Assembly (NCBI GenBank): GCA_030272585.1
Contig: BSYQ01000013.1
Span: 806,001 to 870,000 of the forward strand
Length of the DNA stretch: 64,000 nt
Source of the DNA: Bryopsis sp. KO-2023
Lineage: Eukaryota; Chlorophyta; Ulvophyceae; Bryopsidales; Bryopsidaceae
Reading direction: 5' to 3'
In this document: piece after piece, positions 36,665 through 48,633 of the stretch
Layout: each line of letters begins with the position of its first letter
How positions within the stretch are numbered: position 1 is the stretch's first letter
Position numbers and translations under genes: made by a program
Notes under the pieces: model-generated
Databases searched by the model: none
What the model was told of the DNA's origin: nothing
What the model saw: only the letters and a program-made list of their open reading frames with translations

Positions 36665-37066
36665 ATGACTCCAGCGAGCGCTTGTCCGGTTTTCTCGACA
36701 GGGGAAGACCCTGCCGAGGTCACTCTTTCCACGCAACGAAATAAATCTGAGTCTGACATAGAAGCTCCTCAGGTGGCCAAGAGAAGTGTGAGGAAAAAAG
36801 GGAAATACACCATGAAGGAGGTACGAAGGCATAAAGCAAAGGATGATGCTTGGATTGTTGTCCATGGAAAAGTGTATGATATTTCGGAGCATATCATAAA
36901 CCACCCGGGTTGGGAAACCGCAGCAATTTCGACCGTGTTGAGCATCATAGCCCACAGTGGAATGGATTGCACTGAGGAGTTTGTGGACATTCATCGGCCC
37001 TATCCAATCGCCTGGAGCCAATTAAAAGCGTATTATATCGGGGAGCTTGTGGAGTCCGATGTGTAA
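36665..37066 (+). CDS. Cytochrome b5-like heme-binding domain protein
   Basis: A single exon encodes 133 aa. After a 45-residue polar, basic N-terminus comes a cytochrome b5 fold: YTMKEVRRHKAKDDAWIVVH, GKVYDISEHIINHPGWE, and DCTEEFVDIHRPYPIAWSQL ending in YYIGELV. The two axial His candidates are in NHPGW and in DIHRP. The usual HPGG is HPGW here, and a Gly that normally follows in the loop is replaced by a longer hydrophobic stretch. The C-terminal pattern is closest to the b5 domain of nitrate-reductase-type and soluble b5 proteins. There is no C-terminal membrane anchor. The protein probably transfers electrons in the cytosol, if heme is bound. Confidence 0.85.
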   Translation: MTPASACPVFSTGEDPAEVTLSTQRNKSESDIEAPQVAKRSVRKKGKYTMKEVRRHKAKDDAWIVVHGKVYDISEHIINHPGWETAAISTVLSIIAHSGMDCTEEFVDIHRPYPIAWSQLKAYYIGELVESDV

Positions 37067-38073
37067 GCAAGAAAAAAAAAAAAAGAACTGGAAAAAAAGT
37101 TGCTGTGGTGAAATAGCTGGCAGGATTCGATTTTCTAAGGAGAGTGAAAGCATCACTCCATCAAGAAACCTTGATTTGTAATTGTATGGCGGGAATTCGA
37201 GTTCGGTGGGTGGGTGGGTGGGTGGGGTTGAATTTGGTGTTCCTTGGATAAATGCAGATTTGTTTTTGCTGGTAATTTTTGGACTCTTTTGTGTCTGGGA
37301 GGTCGGACTGATTTTTTAAATGCTTTCTAAATAAGTGTTGAGGAGTGGGATGAACAAGGGGAAAAAAAAGCTTTGGTGACTGCCGAATGAAAAAATCTAA
37401 AAATTCCGTGGAAACGGATGGAAAGAGCATGTGGGAAATTAACAAATCAAATAGACAAATTGCTACTTTTTGTTTTCTTGGTTGAAACCATTCATTCAAT
37501 TTTTTTCCTGTAAAGATTTGATGTTTTTTTCTCCTGCATTTGGACAAAAAATTTGCTTAGTTTTTTTGGGGGGGGTTCCCTTAGTTGTTGCCCTTGCTGA
37601 AACAATGGACTGTGATTTTGCATTCAGTCCAAATATGTATGCATCTATAAATATATGTCTAAATAGATTTTGTGAATATGGTTGTACGTATGCATGGGGA
37701 TCCAGTCTATGTGGCAATTTTTGCCGAGTTCAAGTTTTTTTTGTTTTTTTTTCAAGTTTAAGGTTTTTTATGTGTGTTCCTGGCTTTTGGAAGGATTCGA
37801 TCACCTCAAATTGCAAGTCAACGTTGCGTAGGTATTACCCTAATCTTTTTTTTGTTGTTGCATCAGTCCCCCTCACTATTGGTATGTTTTTTTCTTCTTT
37901 CCAAATTTCAGCTCTTTTTTTAAAACACTTTTTGAAGGGTCAGTTCTTTTTTATTTCTGGGTTAGTTTTTTTTTTCCAGTCAGATACTCTTCGCTGTGAA
38001 CATGCTTTTTTGATCCTTTCAAAAAATGGATTTGAAATAATAAAATTATGGCAACAAGAAAAGCGCCATGCAG
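37067..38073. other. Convergent gene-free spacer
   Basis: Contains a (GGTG)n tract at about 37,204-37,227 and T-rich DNA. No gene is seen. Confidence 0.5.
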
Positions 38074-39318
38074 TCATGCAGTCATCCTGAAATTTTCCAG
38101 AAAATCCGGCATTCTTGAAATAACGCTTTGAAAGTCGGTGAAGGTCAGGCCGGCATCCATGGGGTCCACCTCGTGAAAAATTCTTTCAACCACCTGGCAA
38201 AAGAAAAGGAACAAAAAAAGTGAAAACCCCTATTCAGCATGTTCAACTCACCAGGGCATTGCTGTCCAGGAGCGTTTCGGAGAACCCAAAATATCGCATA
38301 TTTCCAGGATTCGAACTGAAGTAAACTCAGCCACAGACAATCCTGCCGTCCACTGAAACGTTTCATTTTTTCCCTGAAACTTTTTCATCCTTTTAGTTTT
38401 TCAATGCCTGAAAATCTGTTCGATCGGGATGGAAGCTGATGAAAACAGTGCATCCATTGTAAAATCGACAAATACCATGTCCACATCTCGAGGGTCTAGC
38501 GCTGTTTCCTGTTTTGCCTTTCTTGTGGAGGACAGCATGGAGGTCTTGCTTCTGGACGACGCGAACGAAGCTTCAGAATCACTCACTCCTCCCGTCAATG
38601 AAGGATCGTTGGAGTGGTGGCTGTGATTTTGATTGGCCGATGATGTGGTTATGAGACGGAGCCCTTCTTTGATGTCCTCTGGGCTGAGGATATCATCCCC
38701 TGAATGCAAAAGATACATCGTTTTGAGAATAAAGAGGGCATTTTTGTCAGTTTGATTTCGAGCAACAGCTGGGCCTTGGATAACCCACGAGAAAAAAACC
38801 CAACCAAAACAGGACTGTTGGGACGAAAAAGTCTTTTTTTCTGTAGAGTGTGTGTTATTTTTTTTTTTGGGGGGGGGGGGTTGGGGAAGAGTCAGATGAC
38901 TATATTTATCATTTTGAGGTGGAAAAGTAAGTGAGTTATTGTTGCAAGCAGGAAGTGTGTCCCCCAATTCATGAGATCGAACTCCAGAGAAGTGAAAAAA
39001 AAATCTTCTCAAAAATGGAAAAAAAAGTGCTGGCTCGTGGGAGAAAACAAGGGGAAAGTGCACCGACCGTCGAAATCCCATATCGCAAATGCCCATATGG
39101 TTTTCAGCTCCAGACTCGTCCTCTCGCAGAAAATTCCCATCATGTTGATGAACTGGAAGAAAGTCAATTGACCGCAGCCGGTTTCGCTGAAAAGCAGACA
39201 CATCCTGGGTCCGAAAGGATTTGCTCGAAGTTCTGGAAGAGTGCATAGCTCCTGTGTGGAATACGTGGCCATCCCAGATTTCAGACTTTTGGGTTTTACA
39301 GGGAACAAGGCGCTGGAA

Positions 39319-39355
<37 letters not shown>

Positions 39356-39732
39356 AGTGTGATATGGGTGAGTGTAAAGAGTGAGAGTAGCTTGGGTCAG
39401 AGTGGGCATTGTTTGCTTGCAAAATCCAGTATGTTGCATGTCTGACAGGCTGACTGTCACAGATGGACACTTGACCCACCCACAGTGAATTTTTTTCTTT
39501 TTTTTAGTGTATTCTGTAGATACATTTGTGGAGGGCTTTGGAGTCCACAACATAAAAGGCTGCAATTGGATTACGTCATCACCTGTGTGGATAACGTCCC
39601 GCTGCCATCCTCGTCCAGTTCAGTGAACTTCGTGGACAAGCGCAGCAACTCGCTGAAAGTAAACGGTGTCCTTTTCGCCACCTCTTTCAATTTCTTTGCA
39701 TCGGGGGTCAAGCAGCAGTCGCAATGGAACAT
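38074..39732 (-). CDS. CIB: CIB-like EF-hand calcium-binding protein
   Basis: Exons: 39732-39583 (ATG), 39251-39068, 38699-38476, a short exon ending at 38252 whose 5' boundary is unclear, and 38193-38074 (TGA). The family signature is clear: ELCTLPELRANPFGPRMCLL (compare LPELKANPF in CIB1), WAFAIWDFDGDDILSPEDIK, and the C-terminal FQSVISRMPDFLENF. An EF loop DEDGSGTLSTQE spans the first intron and looks canonical. The third (DFDGDDILSPED) also looks competent. The fourth (DPMDAGLTFTDF) has lost key ligands. A Ser/His/Asn-rich insert of about 50 residues separates EF3 from the last helix. CIB proteins bind integrin, TMC and ciliary partners in animals; the partner here is unknown. Confidence 0.82.
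39303..39358. repeat. (GAGAGT)n microsatellite in CIB intron 1
   Basis: About six or seven perfect GAGAGT-type units lie just upstream of CIB exon 2. Confidence 0.8.
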
Positions 39733-40251
39733 CGCGTCCTAACGTAGCGCTCGTGACGTCCGAGGCGACGACTTTTTCCTGACGCGATTCTTTCCTGTTT
39801 TGGCCATACGAGAGAGGTTTTCAAGACTCTCTCAATTTCAGCTTTTTGACCTGACGCAGTGCAGGAGAAACGTTCATTTGCAAGCAAAACCCTCAGCTCG
39901 ATGTAACGTATTCGAACACAAATCTGCGTTACGGGTGTAACGCCGCCTCTGTTACCTTCAGCCGTTCTCTTCTGCGAACGAGCCCCCTTCCATTTTTCTC
40001 GACTTCTGTTTCTGCTTTTTCTGCGAGCGCTGCTGGCGTCCACTCCTCGACGAACAGAAGAGAAGGGGTGAGCTGACCCCTTCCTTCAAAGTTAATTCTG
40101 TCGTTGCTCCGCACACCCTGCCGACAAAACAGGGAGGGTTACGAAATCCATCCGTCAGCTCATTCCTCCCACCTCCTCCCCGAGAAAAACACGGTCAGGT
40201 TTGCTCCACCCACAAAAAAGAACCCAACAGAGAAAAAAAACGACGAATCGT

Positions 40252-40540
40252 ATGGAATTCACGACACCCAGCGACGGCGCTGGGATTGGCCTGGACTTTT
40301 CCAATCTCCCTTGGCCGTTTTGGAGAGCCACTTTTGTGCTGTTGAATTCTGCCGATTTCAAGGCAGCCAGTCAAACGTGCAGGACTTTGAAAACGGTGTC
40401 CGAGAGCCCGTCTGCCTGGAGCTGGGAAGTGAAAAGGGTGTACTCCGTGATCGCGTCCGTCGAAAGAAAAGTGAGGTCGCTGAAAGCCAGAAGGAAAAAA
40501 GTGCACTCCGTGTTGAAATCGTTGCACCTGTTTGAACCAG
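40252..40540 (+). CDS. First exon of an F-box-like protein (rest not resolved)
   Basis: ATG at 40252 opens 96 codons ending at a donor CCAG|gtacgg at 40541. The sequence LPWPFWRATFVLLNSADFKA with ASQTCRTLKTVSESPSAWSW looks like an F-box (Leu-Pro start, Cys-Arg pair, Trp near the end). A basic helix follows (ERKVRSLKARRKKVHSVLK). A following exon at about 40,695 can be joined in phase but gives a short, unconvincing tail. The downstream structure is uncertain. An F-box would link to SCF ubiquitin ligase. Confidence 0.4.
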
Positions 40541-42963
40541 GTACGGCCGAGGAGCGTTTTTGGTAGGATCACGTGATATTTTATGCAATTTTGGCAACAA
40601 CACATGGAAACCTCACCCCCAGCCACCCAAAGTTTCAAGATATCAAAACAGGGGGATGGGGGGGGGGATATCAAATACTGATGCTATCTTGCAGGGGGGA
40701 ACAATCACTGGAGTTTACAAATTTCCTGGTGGTTGCACCCACTACAGTGGTTGGAAAACCCACTCCATCAGGAATAGATTTAAAGAAAAGCAATCATTGT
40801 TGCTAAACGAAAAACTTTGGATGTCCTGGTTCATCAATACTTTCTTTTTAATATTTGTTCCTTTCGCTCGATATCGAAGAGTCAGACTCCCTCTGAGAAG
40901 AAAAAAAACTAGTCCCCCTTGAAAAAAGTAGGAAAATAAAAAAGTAATAATTATTATTTTTCACAGATAAGATATTTTGGAGCCTGTTTGGCTTCCCCAA
41001 AATATCATTGCCCTGTGTTGAGTTTCTCTTCATCTTCTTTTTTTAAAGGAAAGGAGTGTAAATATAATTTTTTTTTTGCTTGTTTTTTAGCACTTGGCAT
41101 TTTTTCTTTTTTGTTCAGGGGAACTGTCCTGCCAAAAAAAAGTGCAGCTGATGGAGCGTTGATTTTTGTTTTTTCCATCGGAAAAACCCACTGGGATACA
41201 TTTTTTACATTTTGTTTTTTTTAATGAACGAGGGAGGAAAAAGAGAGATCTTTTTGATCCAATGGATCAAAAAAGAAGTATGCATTGCTGTATATAGTAA
41301 CCTTTTGAGGTATTGGGGTAGGAGAAAACTTGATTAGATAGAAAACAAAGGAAGTTAATTCGAAAAAATGTCGAAAAGAAAAAAAAAAGTTAATAAAAAA
41401 GGGAATTGAAATATCAAGGTGTGGTATGGGTTGCTGATGCGAGTCGAATTTCTTTTTTTTTTCCCTCGTCGATATTATTTGTACTTTCAAAAGGAGCGGT
41501 GAGGAGTGCTTTTTGTGAAAGGGGGGGGGGGCATGTGGTGTATGTTGAAACTATACATTTCTGTAAAAGAGGAAAACAATGGTAGTAAGGTAAACAGTTG
41601 AGAAGGTTTCTGAAGCTAAATTCTCCGCCCAATGATCGATCAAGATATGTCTATATATATATATATATTTTTTTTTGCTCTTTTTCATCACTATTATTTT
41701 TTGTCTTTTTTTTTGGGGGGGGGGGAGCCTATTTTCCATCCTTCAACGGATTCTCCTTCAACACATTCCGCAGGCATTCAATTCTCTGGAGACTGGTCTG
41801 TTGGCTTATTTAATTTTTCACAGAGACAGCTCCACGAAAAAAATAAAGTACTGGATTTGAATTGTTGACCACATACAAATATCTTGCAACGATGGACGCT
41901 GAGCCATAGATTCCCTAGATTCAATGATCGATTTCTGCAGCTTCAGTGACAACTATGATAATGATCGAATTCTCCTGGGTGGCGTGATCTATATGTTTCA
42001 TCCTGCATCCACACCCCGATAAATTCTATATATATATACATTGAATTTCAGCGGGTTTCTTGGAGATTCTCGAATGAGTTCCCTTTTTTTCTTTTTTCCC
42101 TTTGGGGCAGAGAGCTAGATATGGACATTGTGATGATACGGTGTTTTTTTGCTTCTTTCCTGAGTCAGCCCATAACGGGTTTTTGGCCATGTGCAAAATC
42201 ATTTCAGTTTCAAATTATACTGAATTGAAATATTATAGGATTATATTATAGGATTTGAATAAAAAATCCTTGATGATAAATAGTGTTTTCAACATCCTTT
42301 GTGTGCAACACCTTTTCGAACTCGACAATATTGCAAACTTGACAAATCGTGATGCAGCATCTCATTACTGCACAACATACCATCTATAAACTCGCAAGAA
42401 AACAGGGAAAAAGAAACAAAAACAGAAAACTACAAAGGGCCATATCACTTATTTTTCATAATGGGAGCGGCAGACATGGGTTTTTTTCAGCCTCGAAGGG
42501 GAAAAAAAAACGATTCTGTTTCTTTCAGTTTTGTGTTGTGCAATGAACAGAAAAAGCTCTCTTCAAAAGCAAATCTTAAATACTCCAAAACCATCAACCA
42601 ATCGAACCCCCTTGTCAAAACTAAAAAACATGGACTCTTTCTCAGCTTCTTTTGTTCTGTCGCAAAAACGAACTGGGACTTTTTCTTGTTTGGCAAAAGA
42701 AAATGCGATGTACACTCTAAAGAAGAAACCACCCCAGGACTTGAGTTCAAGATACCCCCCCAAAAAAAACTCAACTGCTCCTCATATCTTATTTTCCAAC
42801 TATTACTGCAACTAAAACACAACAATTCTCTCCCCTGCTGGCCTTGAATGACATTCCGGACTTGCACCCTAACATCCCATGTAAAGAAAAGAAAAATCGA
42901 TTTCCCCCACCCCCCCCCCAAAAAAAACAAAACAAAACCCAGAAAACTCTTCTCTTCAAATTA
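40541..42963. other. Region without a resolved gene
   Basis: May contain later exons of the F-box-like gene and the 3' flank of HDAC11. It holds a (TA)n at about 41,654-41,666, G-runs at about 41,521 and 41,717, and A/T-rich DNA. I could not place exons with confidence. Confidence 0.4.
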
Positions 42964-44533
42964 TCACCCCACATTCTCCCCGCCACCAATCAGCCCATAG
43001 GTTTTGATCAAATTAGTAATCGAATTCGAGATCACTTCGGCACTGGTCCGCAAATACCCTCCTGACAACACCATGCATATCGGGACATCCAGTTCCTTTG
43101 CAAAACCAAACACGATTTCATCCCTTTCCACCACATCTCTGCTGGAAAGACACACCCGCCCCAACGGATCACCCTCCAACACATCCGTCCCCGCATTGAA
43201 AAAAACCATGTCGGGTTCGAACGCCTCCCGGGCCGATTGCAACGCTTTTCTCAAATTGGGTAGATAGGTTTCACCGCTTTCCCCACAGCCGAAACTGACT
43301 TTCGTGCCGATGCTGGGCATGGCTGGGAGATCCCGTGGAAATATTTCGGAGTTGTACATGTCCAGGATGAAAAGATCATCGTCTTGGAAGTGCATTTTAT
43401 CACGGGCGATTCCGTTCCCTTGATGGACGTCCAGATCTATGACTAATACTTTCTGGATTTCGCCCGCTGTTGCCTGGGAGCATTGGTGAATTCAGTACAT
43501 TTCAGCTGGTTACCAGAATGTCAAAACTGGAGCGAAACTGCAGCAAAATTCGGAAGATGAAGTGGGGTTTTCGACATGAATTCAGGGGCTGATCCTCTCT
43601 CCTAGGTGGAATACCTTTCATTTTGCAATTTGGTCGGAATGAGGAAAATGCAAATACCTGTTGATAACCTCGGGGGGGAGGGGGCGGGGGGGACTGACCT
43701 CTCGAACTCGTCGCACCGCCAAATAGATGTCCGAATAGAAACACCAGCCCATGCCTTCGTTGTGGCATGCATGATGCATCCCTCCGCCGAGATTTATGGC
43801 CCACCCCTTTTCCACCGCCATCAGTGCAGCCAGCATCGTGCCAGCCACGTGAAATCGCATGGGCACCATCAACTTGTTTTGCACCAGGAAATTCGGCACG
43901 AACAGCAAAGGAAACAGCTCCACCACCTTTGGTTGTTTTTTGAAAGAAATTTTAGAATCTTACACAGGTCCTTTTACACAGGAGCTGTACATGCTATAAG
44001 AATCCCTCCCCCCCCCCGAAAAAAAAAGGGATAATAAATAAGAAAGTCTTTGTGCATGTGTGTATGTCAGACCCACCGAATATCTACCCATAATGAGTAA
44101 TCAGAACCAAAAAAAAATTGATCGAATTGATATTGCGACACCCACCCCTCAAGTCCATTTCGATTATCGATTCGACCCTCTGCTTTGTTCTGATGGAAAT
44201 CCCTACCTGTACGACGTACAGTTTATTCCTTTCCAGTTTTCTCAAGTACGACGCTTCATGGACGTCCAAAAGGACGTCTTTGGGCACCTCGACCGGTTCC
44301 ACGCATTCACTTTTCGCCACCAGCCCAGCATCGCTCAATCGACCGATGATCGAGCGAAACTTGCAGGAGTCAAAGGGATGCAGCTTCTCGATGCCCCAAA
44401 ACTGAAAGTTGTAGCGCTCGCTGTACACGAGGGGTATTTGGGTTTTCGAAGTCCATTTGCCCAAATCCGTCGATTTCGTTCGCAGCGGTTCCGCCAGATT
44501 CGGTCGGGCACCGAAGGGCATCCTTCTCGCCAT
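42964..44533 (-). CDS. HDAC11: Class IV histone deacetylase (HDAC11-like)
   Basis: Three exons: 44533-44207 (ATG), 43926-43699 and 43473-42964 (TGA). They give 354 aa against about 347 in human HDAC11. Conserved order: LVYSERYNFQFWGIEKLHPF, the lid residues VPNFLVQNKLMVPMRF, GWAINLGGGMHHACHNEGMG (catalytic His pair), VIDLDVHQGNG (zinc-binding Asp and His), FFNAGTDVLEGDPLG (zinc-binding Asp) and ICMVLSGGY (Tyr). All catalytic and zinc residues are present, so the enzyme is probably active as a lysine deacylase. Animal HDAC11 removes long fatty acyl groups from Ser-hydroxymethyltransferase; the substrate here is unknown. The plant homologue is HDA2. Confidence 0.93.
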
Positions 44534-44883
44534 CACGTCGAAGGCTTTCTTCGAAGCCTTTTTTCAATCCACTCATTGATGTCGTTTCGCAGGGTGTATC
44601 GACACCTCAAAAACTGACGCGAGCGTTTCACCTGCGTTCTTCAAAAACGCCTGCAAAAATACACACCATCGCCATCTGAACAGGAATAAAAATAGACAAA
44701 ATATCAAAAATTGGGGAAGAAAACGGAGAGAATATTCTGAGGAAGGGAAAAAAACATATTTGATGTTTGCTCTTTGTACATTTCGGGATGCAATGGACTC
44801 ATGGAATTATTGGCATTATTGGAGCGCTTTCAATGATTTTTCGTTTTCGCATGTTAATAGAAATGCATTAGTGATATTTCACT

Positions 44884-45312
44884 TTATTTTAAAATAACAG
44901 AATGGACCTTTATTTTTTTCTTCCGTTTTTTGGGCGGGACAAGACCCCAGAACTCTGAATAGCTTCCACTGTCAAAAGCCTCCCAAAAATCAATCGATAG
45001 GGGATGGATCCAACACCCACTACATGTCGGATTGAAAATTTGGATCAATCCACTCGACGCAACCGCCGCCGTTTTGAGAGGAGAGATTCGTTGGAGGAGG
45101 GATCGCGACGACTTTTCGATCTCGTTGTCACCTCGACCCGAGGTTTCATGCCGTTTTCGGCCGGCTGACATCGACCTGTCTGCTCCAAGTGACCCCCCCC
45201 CCCCCCGAGGCGTTTTCGATTTTGAACCCTCTGCGACCACTTGTGGGATGCGTTGCTCCAGTTCATGCAGACTGCCCATCACAGGATGGCTTGGAGATAC
45301 AATTCGTATCAT
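44884..45312 (-). CDS. Unknown basic protein (142 aa), candidate
   Basis: The first ATG in an open frame is at 45312, with the stop at 44884. The sequence has Ser/Arg/Gly-rich stretches (MSAGRKRHETSGRGDNEIEK), a Cys/Trp-containing middle and a basic C-terminus (PPKKRKKKIKVH) that resembles a nuclear localisation signal. A competing plus-strand frame (45032-45649) covers the same DNA. Neither has splice or homology support; the minus one was preferred for composition. Confidence 0.3.
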   Translation of the reverse strand: MIRIVSPSHPVMGSLHELEQRIPQVVAEGSKSKTPRGGGGSLGADRSMSAGRKRHETSGRGDNEIEKSSRSLLQRISPLKTAAVASSGLIQIFNPTCSGCWIHPLSIDFWEAFDSGSYSEFWGLVPPKKRKKKIKVHSVILK

Positions 45313-45768
45313 ACGAAGACGCGCGTCACTCGACGGAGGCGTCGCCACGACGCAGTTATCAAGGCTTCTTTTTTTTTTGTTCACTTCGCTGTTGGAATGT
45401 CATATCCGGTTATTCGATTATTCGCGATCGCTCGGTGGCTGGGCTATCGTTTGTTTACGGGCTGGAGGGTTAAAAATTTTGCTTCCTCGCCTATCGAATG
45501 TAGTGGGTTTTCTTTTGTTACTATCGAACCCGTTTTTCGTCGACTTGGAAAATTCAGGGCGGCGCGGCAGCCCGGTTCGGGTTCGACCCCTGAGCGCTCT
45601 GATGTTGGTTATTTTGACAGTATCAAAGGAGTTAATTAACTTACCCTAACCGTAGCATTCCCGCCCCCCTTACTTATTGGCGGGCTGGTCGTTTTTCTTC
45701 ACGCGCGCATATTGTCTACAGTTCACCTGCCCGCGTTTAAAGTTCAGAGACATCGACAAGGAAGAAAC

Positions 45769-47516
45769 ATGTTCGGGAATACCATGACGCTTCTGATGTA
45801 GGGATGCATGCACAAAGTCGTCATCGCATGTGATGTTTTTCTTGCTCTTTGACGACCATGCACTTTTTTTCTACAGGGAGGACTGGCTACATATCCTGCT
45901 CATACTATTGGGGATGTGTTTTCTGGAATTCGGTTTCGGATGGCTGTCAAAGAAGGTACAGTCTGTGGAAGTTGAATCTCCTTACAAATCTTTGGAAATG
46001 TGGTCCAGTCCATTGATCGAGGTTTCCTTTTTTTTTTGCTTGCATTTTCTACACAGAGGGCTGCCACCAAGACTGACCACCGAGTCGTGGCACTGGAGGT
46101 GATTCCAATTTCTCAACCCTCTGCATTCTTCTTGTATCCCTTTTCCTATTTCCTTTTCTCGGCACTGAACATAGCTGGGGTCATCTCTTTCAAAGCCTGA
46201 ATGAAAAAAGCACTCCAAACTGTGCACTGGGGGTGGCACCTCTAAATTCCCGAAGTCAGTCATTCATTCATTCAACCACACATATGACTCAACAGCGATC
46301 ATTTGTTACTCAAGTGCATTCTCAACCCTGTCCAGCACCTTCAATTCAATACGCATGAGAGGTTTCACTTGGAGTGTTCTTTTGGACTGGAATCGTTACA
46401 ACCAATTTTTTTCCTGTGTTTGACATTCAATAGAAGCGGATCGGGGACCTGCAAAGGAGCTTGGACGAGCTACGAAAGGAAAAGGTAAAACTTCTCAGTC
46501 TAGTTAAAATAAGAAGCTACCAATACAGAAAAGAATGTGAAATAAAGACTACGACTTTTTGTTCATCAGATTTTCAAATCATGCTTAAGAAAACCTTGTG
46601 CTATTTCTATATAGAAATAGCACAAATATATTTGGGAAAGCGTTTTTTTTTTTTAATTTCGATTCTTGGCCAGGAGCCTTGTACCTCTTTCATGGCTGAC
46701 ATGGTGCAATCAAGTTTCTTTGTTTAGTCATTCTTATTGTTCCTGTTCCTCAGGAGGAGATGCTGGCCTCGGAGCTTACCGCCACTAAGACTGTGCTGTC
46801 ATCGTTCGTCAAGGAGCAACAAGAGCTGTTGAAGAAATGGTAGGGGGAAAAGAGAAAGAAATGGGGGTTTATTATTAAAGCACCACAGGCAAAATTATTA
46901 TTAACAACAGCAAATAGATTTGCTTGAAACCCAGTTTCCTTTGTTTTTCACACAATTTTCGTTTCGGTGGAACCATGAGTAAGAACCTTGAATGAGGGGT
47001 TGAAGATATATCTGTATATATATATAACAGTCCCTCATTACCTAGATATCAGTAACAAGTAAAGCTGTGGAAAAGAAAATTTGGTTCCCTGACGGGGGAT
47101 TCAGGGTTTGGGGGTTGGGTTTTTTTTTTCTAAATGTGTGTCTTGACAGGTTTGTTGGTTTATTGCTTTGATTCTCCACAGGCAAAACCTGCTCATCGCC
47201 CAAGAAACCAAGCACAGGGAAAGCGTGGAGAGGAACTCATTCGCCCATGGGACTGCAGAGAGGGTTCCTGCTTTTTTTCCGGCAAACCATCAACAAGGCT
47301 TCAACTTCAGTGCCCAGGTACAAGTTGATCGCAATCATTTCTGCTGCATGTGCATGAAAAAAAGGAAACCTACATGATTGCTGGTGTTTTTTTTTTCTTT
47401 CCTCTCGATTCTCGTTGGGTGAAAAAGATTCGTTTGTGTGTGTATCCTTTCAGCCTACACACAAAGGAAAGACCAACCAGCCACCAACTCCATTCAGCTT
47501 TACTGCGGTAATGTGA
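45769..47516 (+). CDS. Single-pass membrane coiled-coil protein (about 161 aa)
   Basis: Exons: 45769-45797 (ATG), 45877-45955, 46057-46098, 46434-46484, 46754-46839, 47182-47317 and 47454-about 47516. The last exon either stops at TGA 47514 or splices at 47508. All phases agree. An N-terminal TM (DWLHILLILLGMCFLEFGFG) is followed by a coiled coil (KRIGDLQRSLDELRKEKEEM, then FVKEQQELLKKWQNLLIAQE). The tail is disordered with Phe/Pro (PANHQQGFNF, PPTPFSF). Several exons are very small (42 and 51 nt). No family is recognised. Confidence 0.6.
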
Positions 47517-48633
47517 ATGATAAATGTTTTGTGAAAAAAGAATCAAAACGTTTTAAAGCGTAGAACATGTAAACTCTGTTTCGGAATGGGGCTGAAAAAA
47601 TTGGGTGTTGCACTATGGGAAAACCCGCTCTGTGCGGGGTTGGTCGAATCTCCGCCAAATATCGAAGAACGTCGAACTGACGAATTAAGACCCGAAACAG
47701 AACAGAAACGTATCAGGAACGGTCGGATGTACCTGGGTTCGACTCCCAGGCGTTCCAATCCCCTTAAAACTGGGGTCGCGAAAAAGTCGTCAGCGACTGG
47801 AATTCGCGACCCCGCACAGATGTATGTGCGGGGTTATAAACACCGCACAGGAGATCAACGCCGCACAGAGCCCTGTGCGGGGTGACCGTAAAACGAGGGA
47901 ATTATCTTAAAACAAAAACACACACAAGTGCCCACAGTCCCCGAATCCCAAGCAACCCATCTGTTCATCCAAACCCACAAGGTTTAATAGCCCAAACACC
48001 ATCCACACAATGTACCCCGCACAGAAGTCCACAACCCCCGCCCACACAGCCACATGACCCGCACAAACACCGCGAAGAAAAAGAAGGAAGATCTTTTGAC
48101 TCTTTCACTTGCTCTTTCGAGCAGTTTTCGGGGTTTTGGGGGAAATTCATTCAAAAAAACACACACACAGTTGTGCCCCAGTCTCCGAATCCCAAGCAAC
48201 TCATCCGTTCATCGAAACCCGCAAGGTTTAATAACCCACAATATCATCAGAAAAAACTATAAGAGCACGCACGTTAGTCGGAATAAAAACAGGCCGCAGA
48301 GGGCTGTGTGCGGCGTTCCGACTCCGCACGATACGCATTCATAACAATACCAAACAGGAAAACCCAGTCCCCGAAGCTGAAAAAAACCTTGACGTTCATC
48401 CAAATCGATCAACTTCGGCTAATCTTGCCATGTCGAACCAAAAATGCCACACAAAAAACATCAGGAAAACAACCACCACCGCACAGAAACCTCAACAGCC
48501 ACGCACATGAACCCATATACCCCGCACAGACCTACTTTTTTCGGAACGAGCGACGTTTTGGTGACGGCGAACGTTCCTCCTCGGCCACAAAACAACAGCC
48601 CCGCACACAGGCGCGTAAACCCCGCACCGCCGT
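47517..48633. other. Left flank of the motif-rich element region
   Basis: No gene is seen. It holds the first CTGTGCGGGG/CCCCGCACAG copies (47,624 onward), a tRNA-3'-half-like hairpin (47,716-47,756) and two diverged copies of an approximately 85-bp direct repeat (about 47,916-47,995 and 48,154-48,239). It could be the terminal or subterminal part of the mobile element whose genes follow. Confidence 0.45.
47716..47756 (+). other. tRNA-3'-half-like minihelix with perfect B box
   Basis: GGAACG at 47716 can pair with CGTTCC at 47751. Inside, CCTGGG and CCCAGG close a 7-nt TTCGACT loop, the form of a T arm. The stretch GGTTCGACTCC fits the pol III B-box consensus. The D and anticodon arms are missing. 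Confidence 0.55.

Noticed and set aside
37205..37227. (GGTG)n tract as a telomere-like or regulatory repeat
   Set aside because: Too short, and it resembles the other simple repeats scattered through the spacers.
45032..45649. 205-aa plus-strand ORF
   Set aside because: No splice support and atypical composition. It overlaps a more plausible minus-strand frame, though neither is strong.
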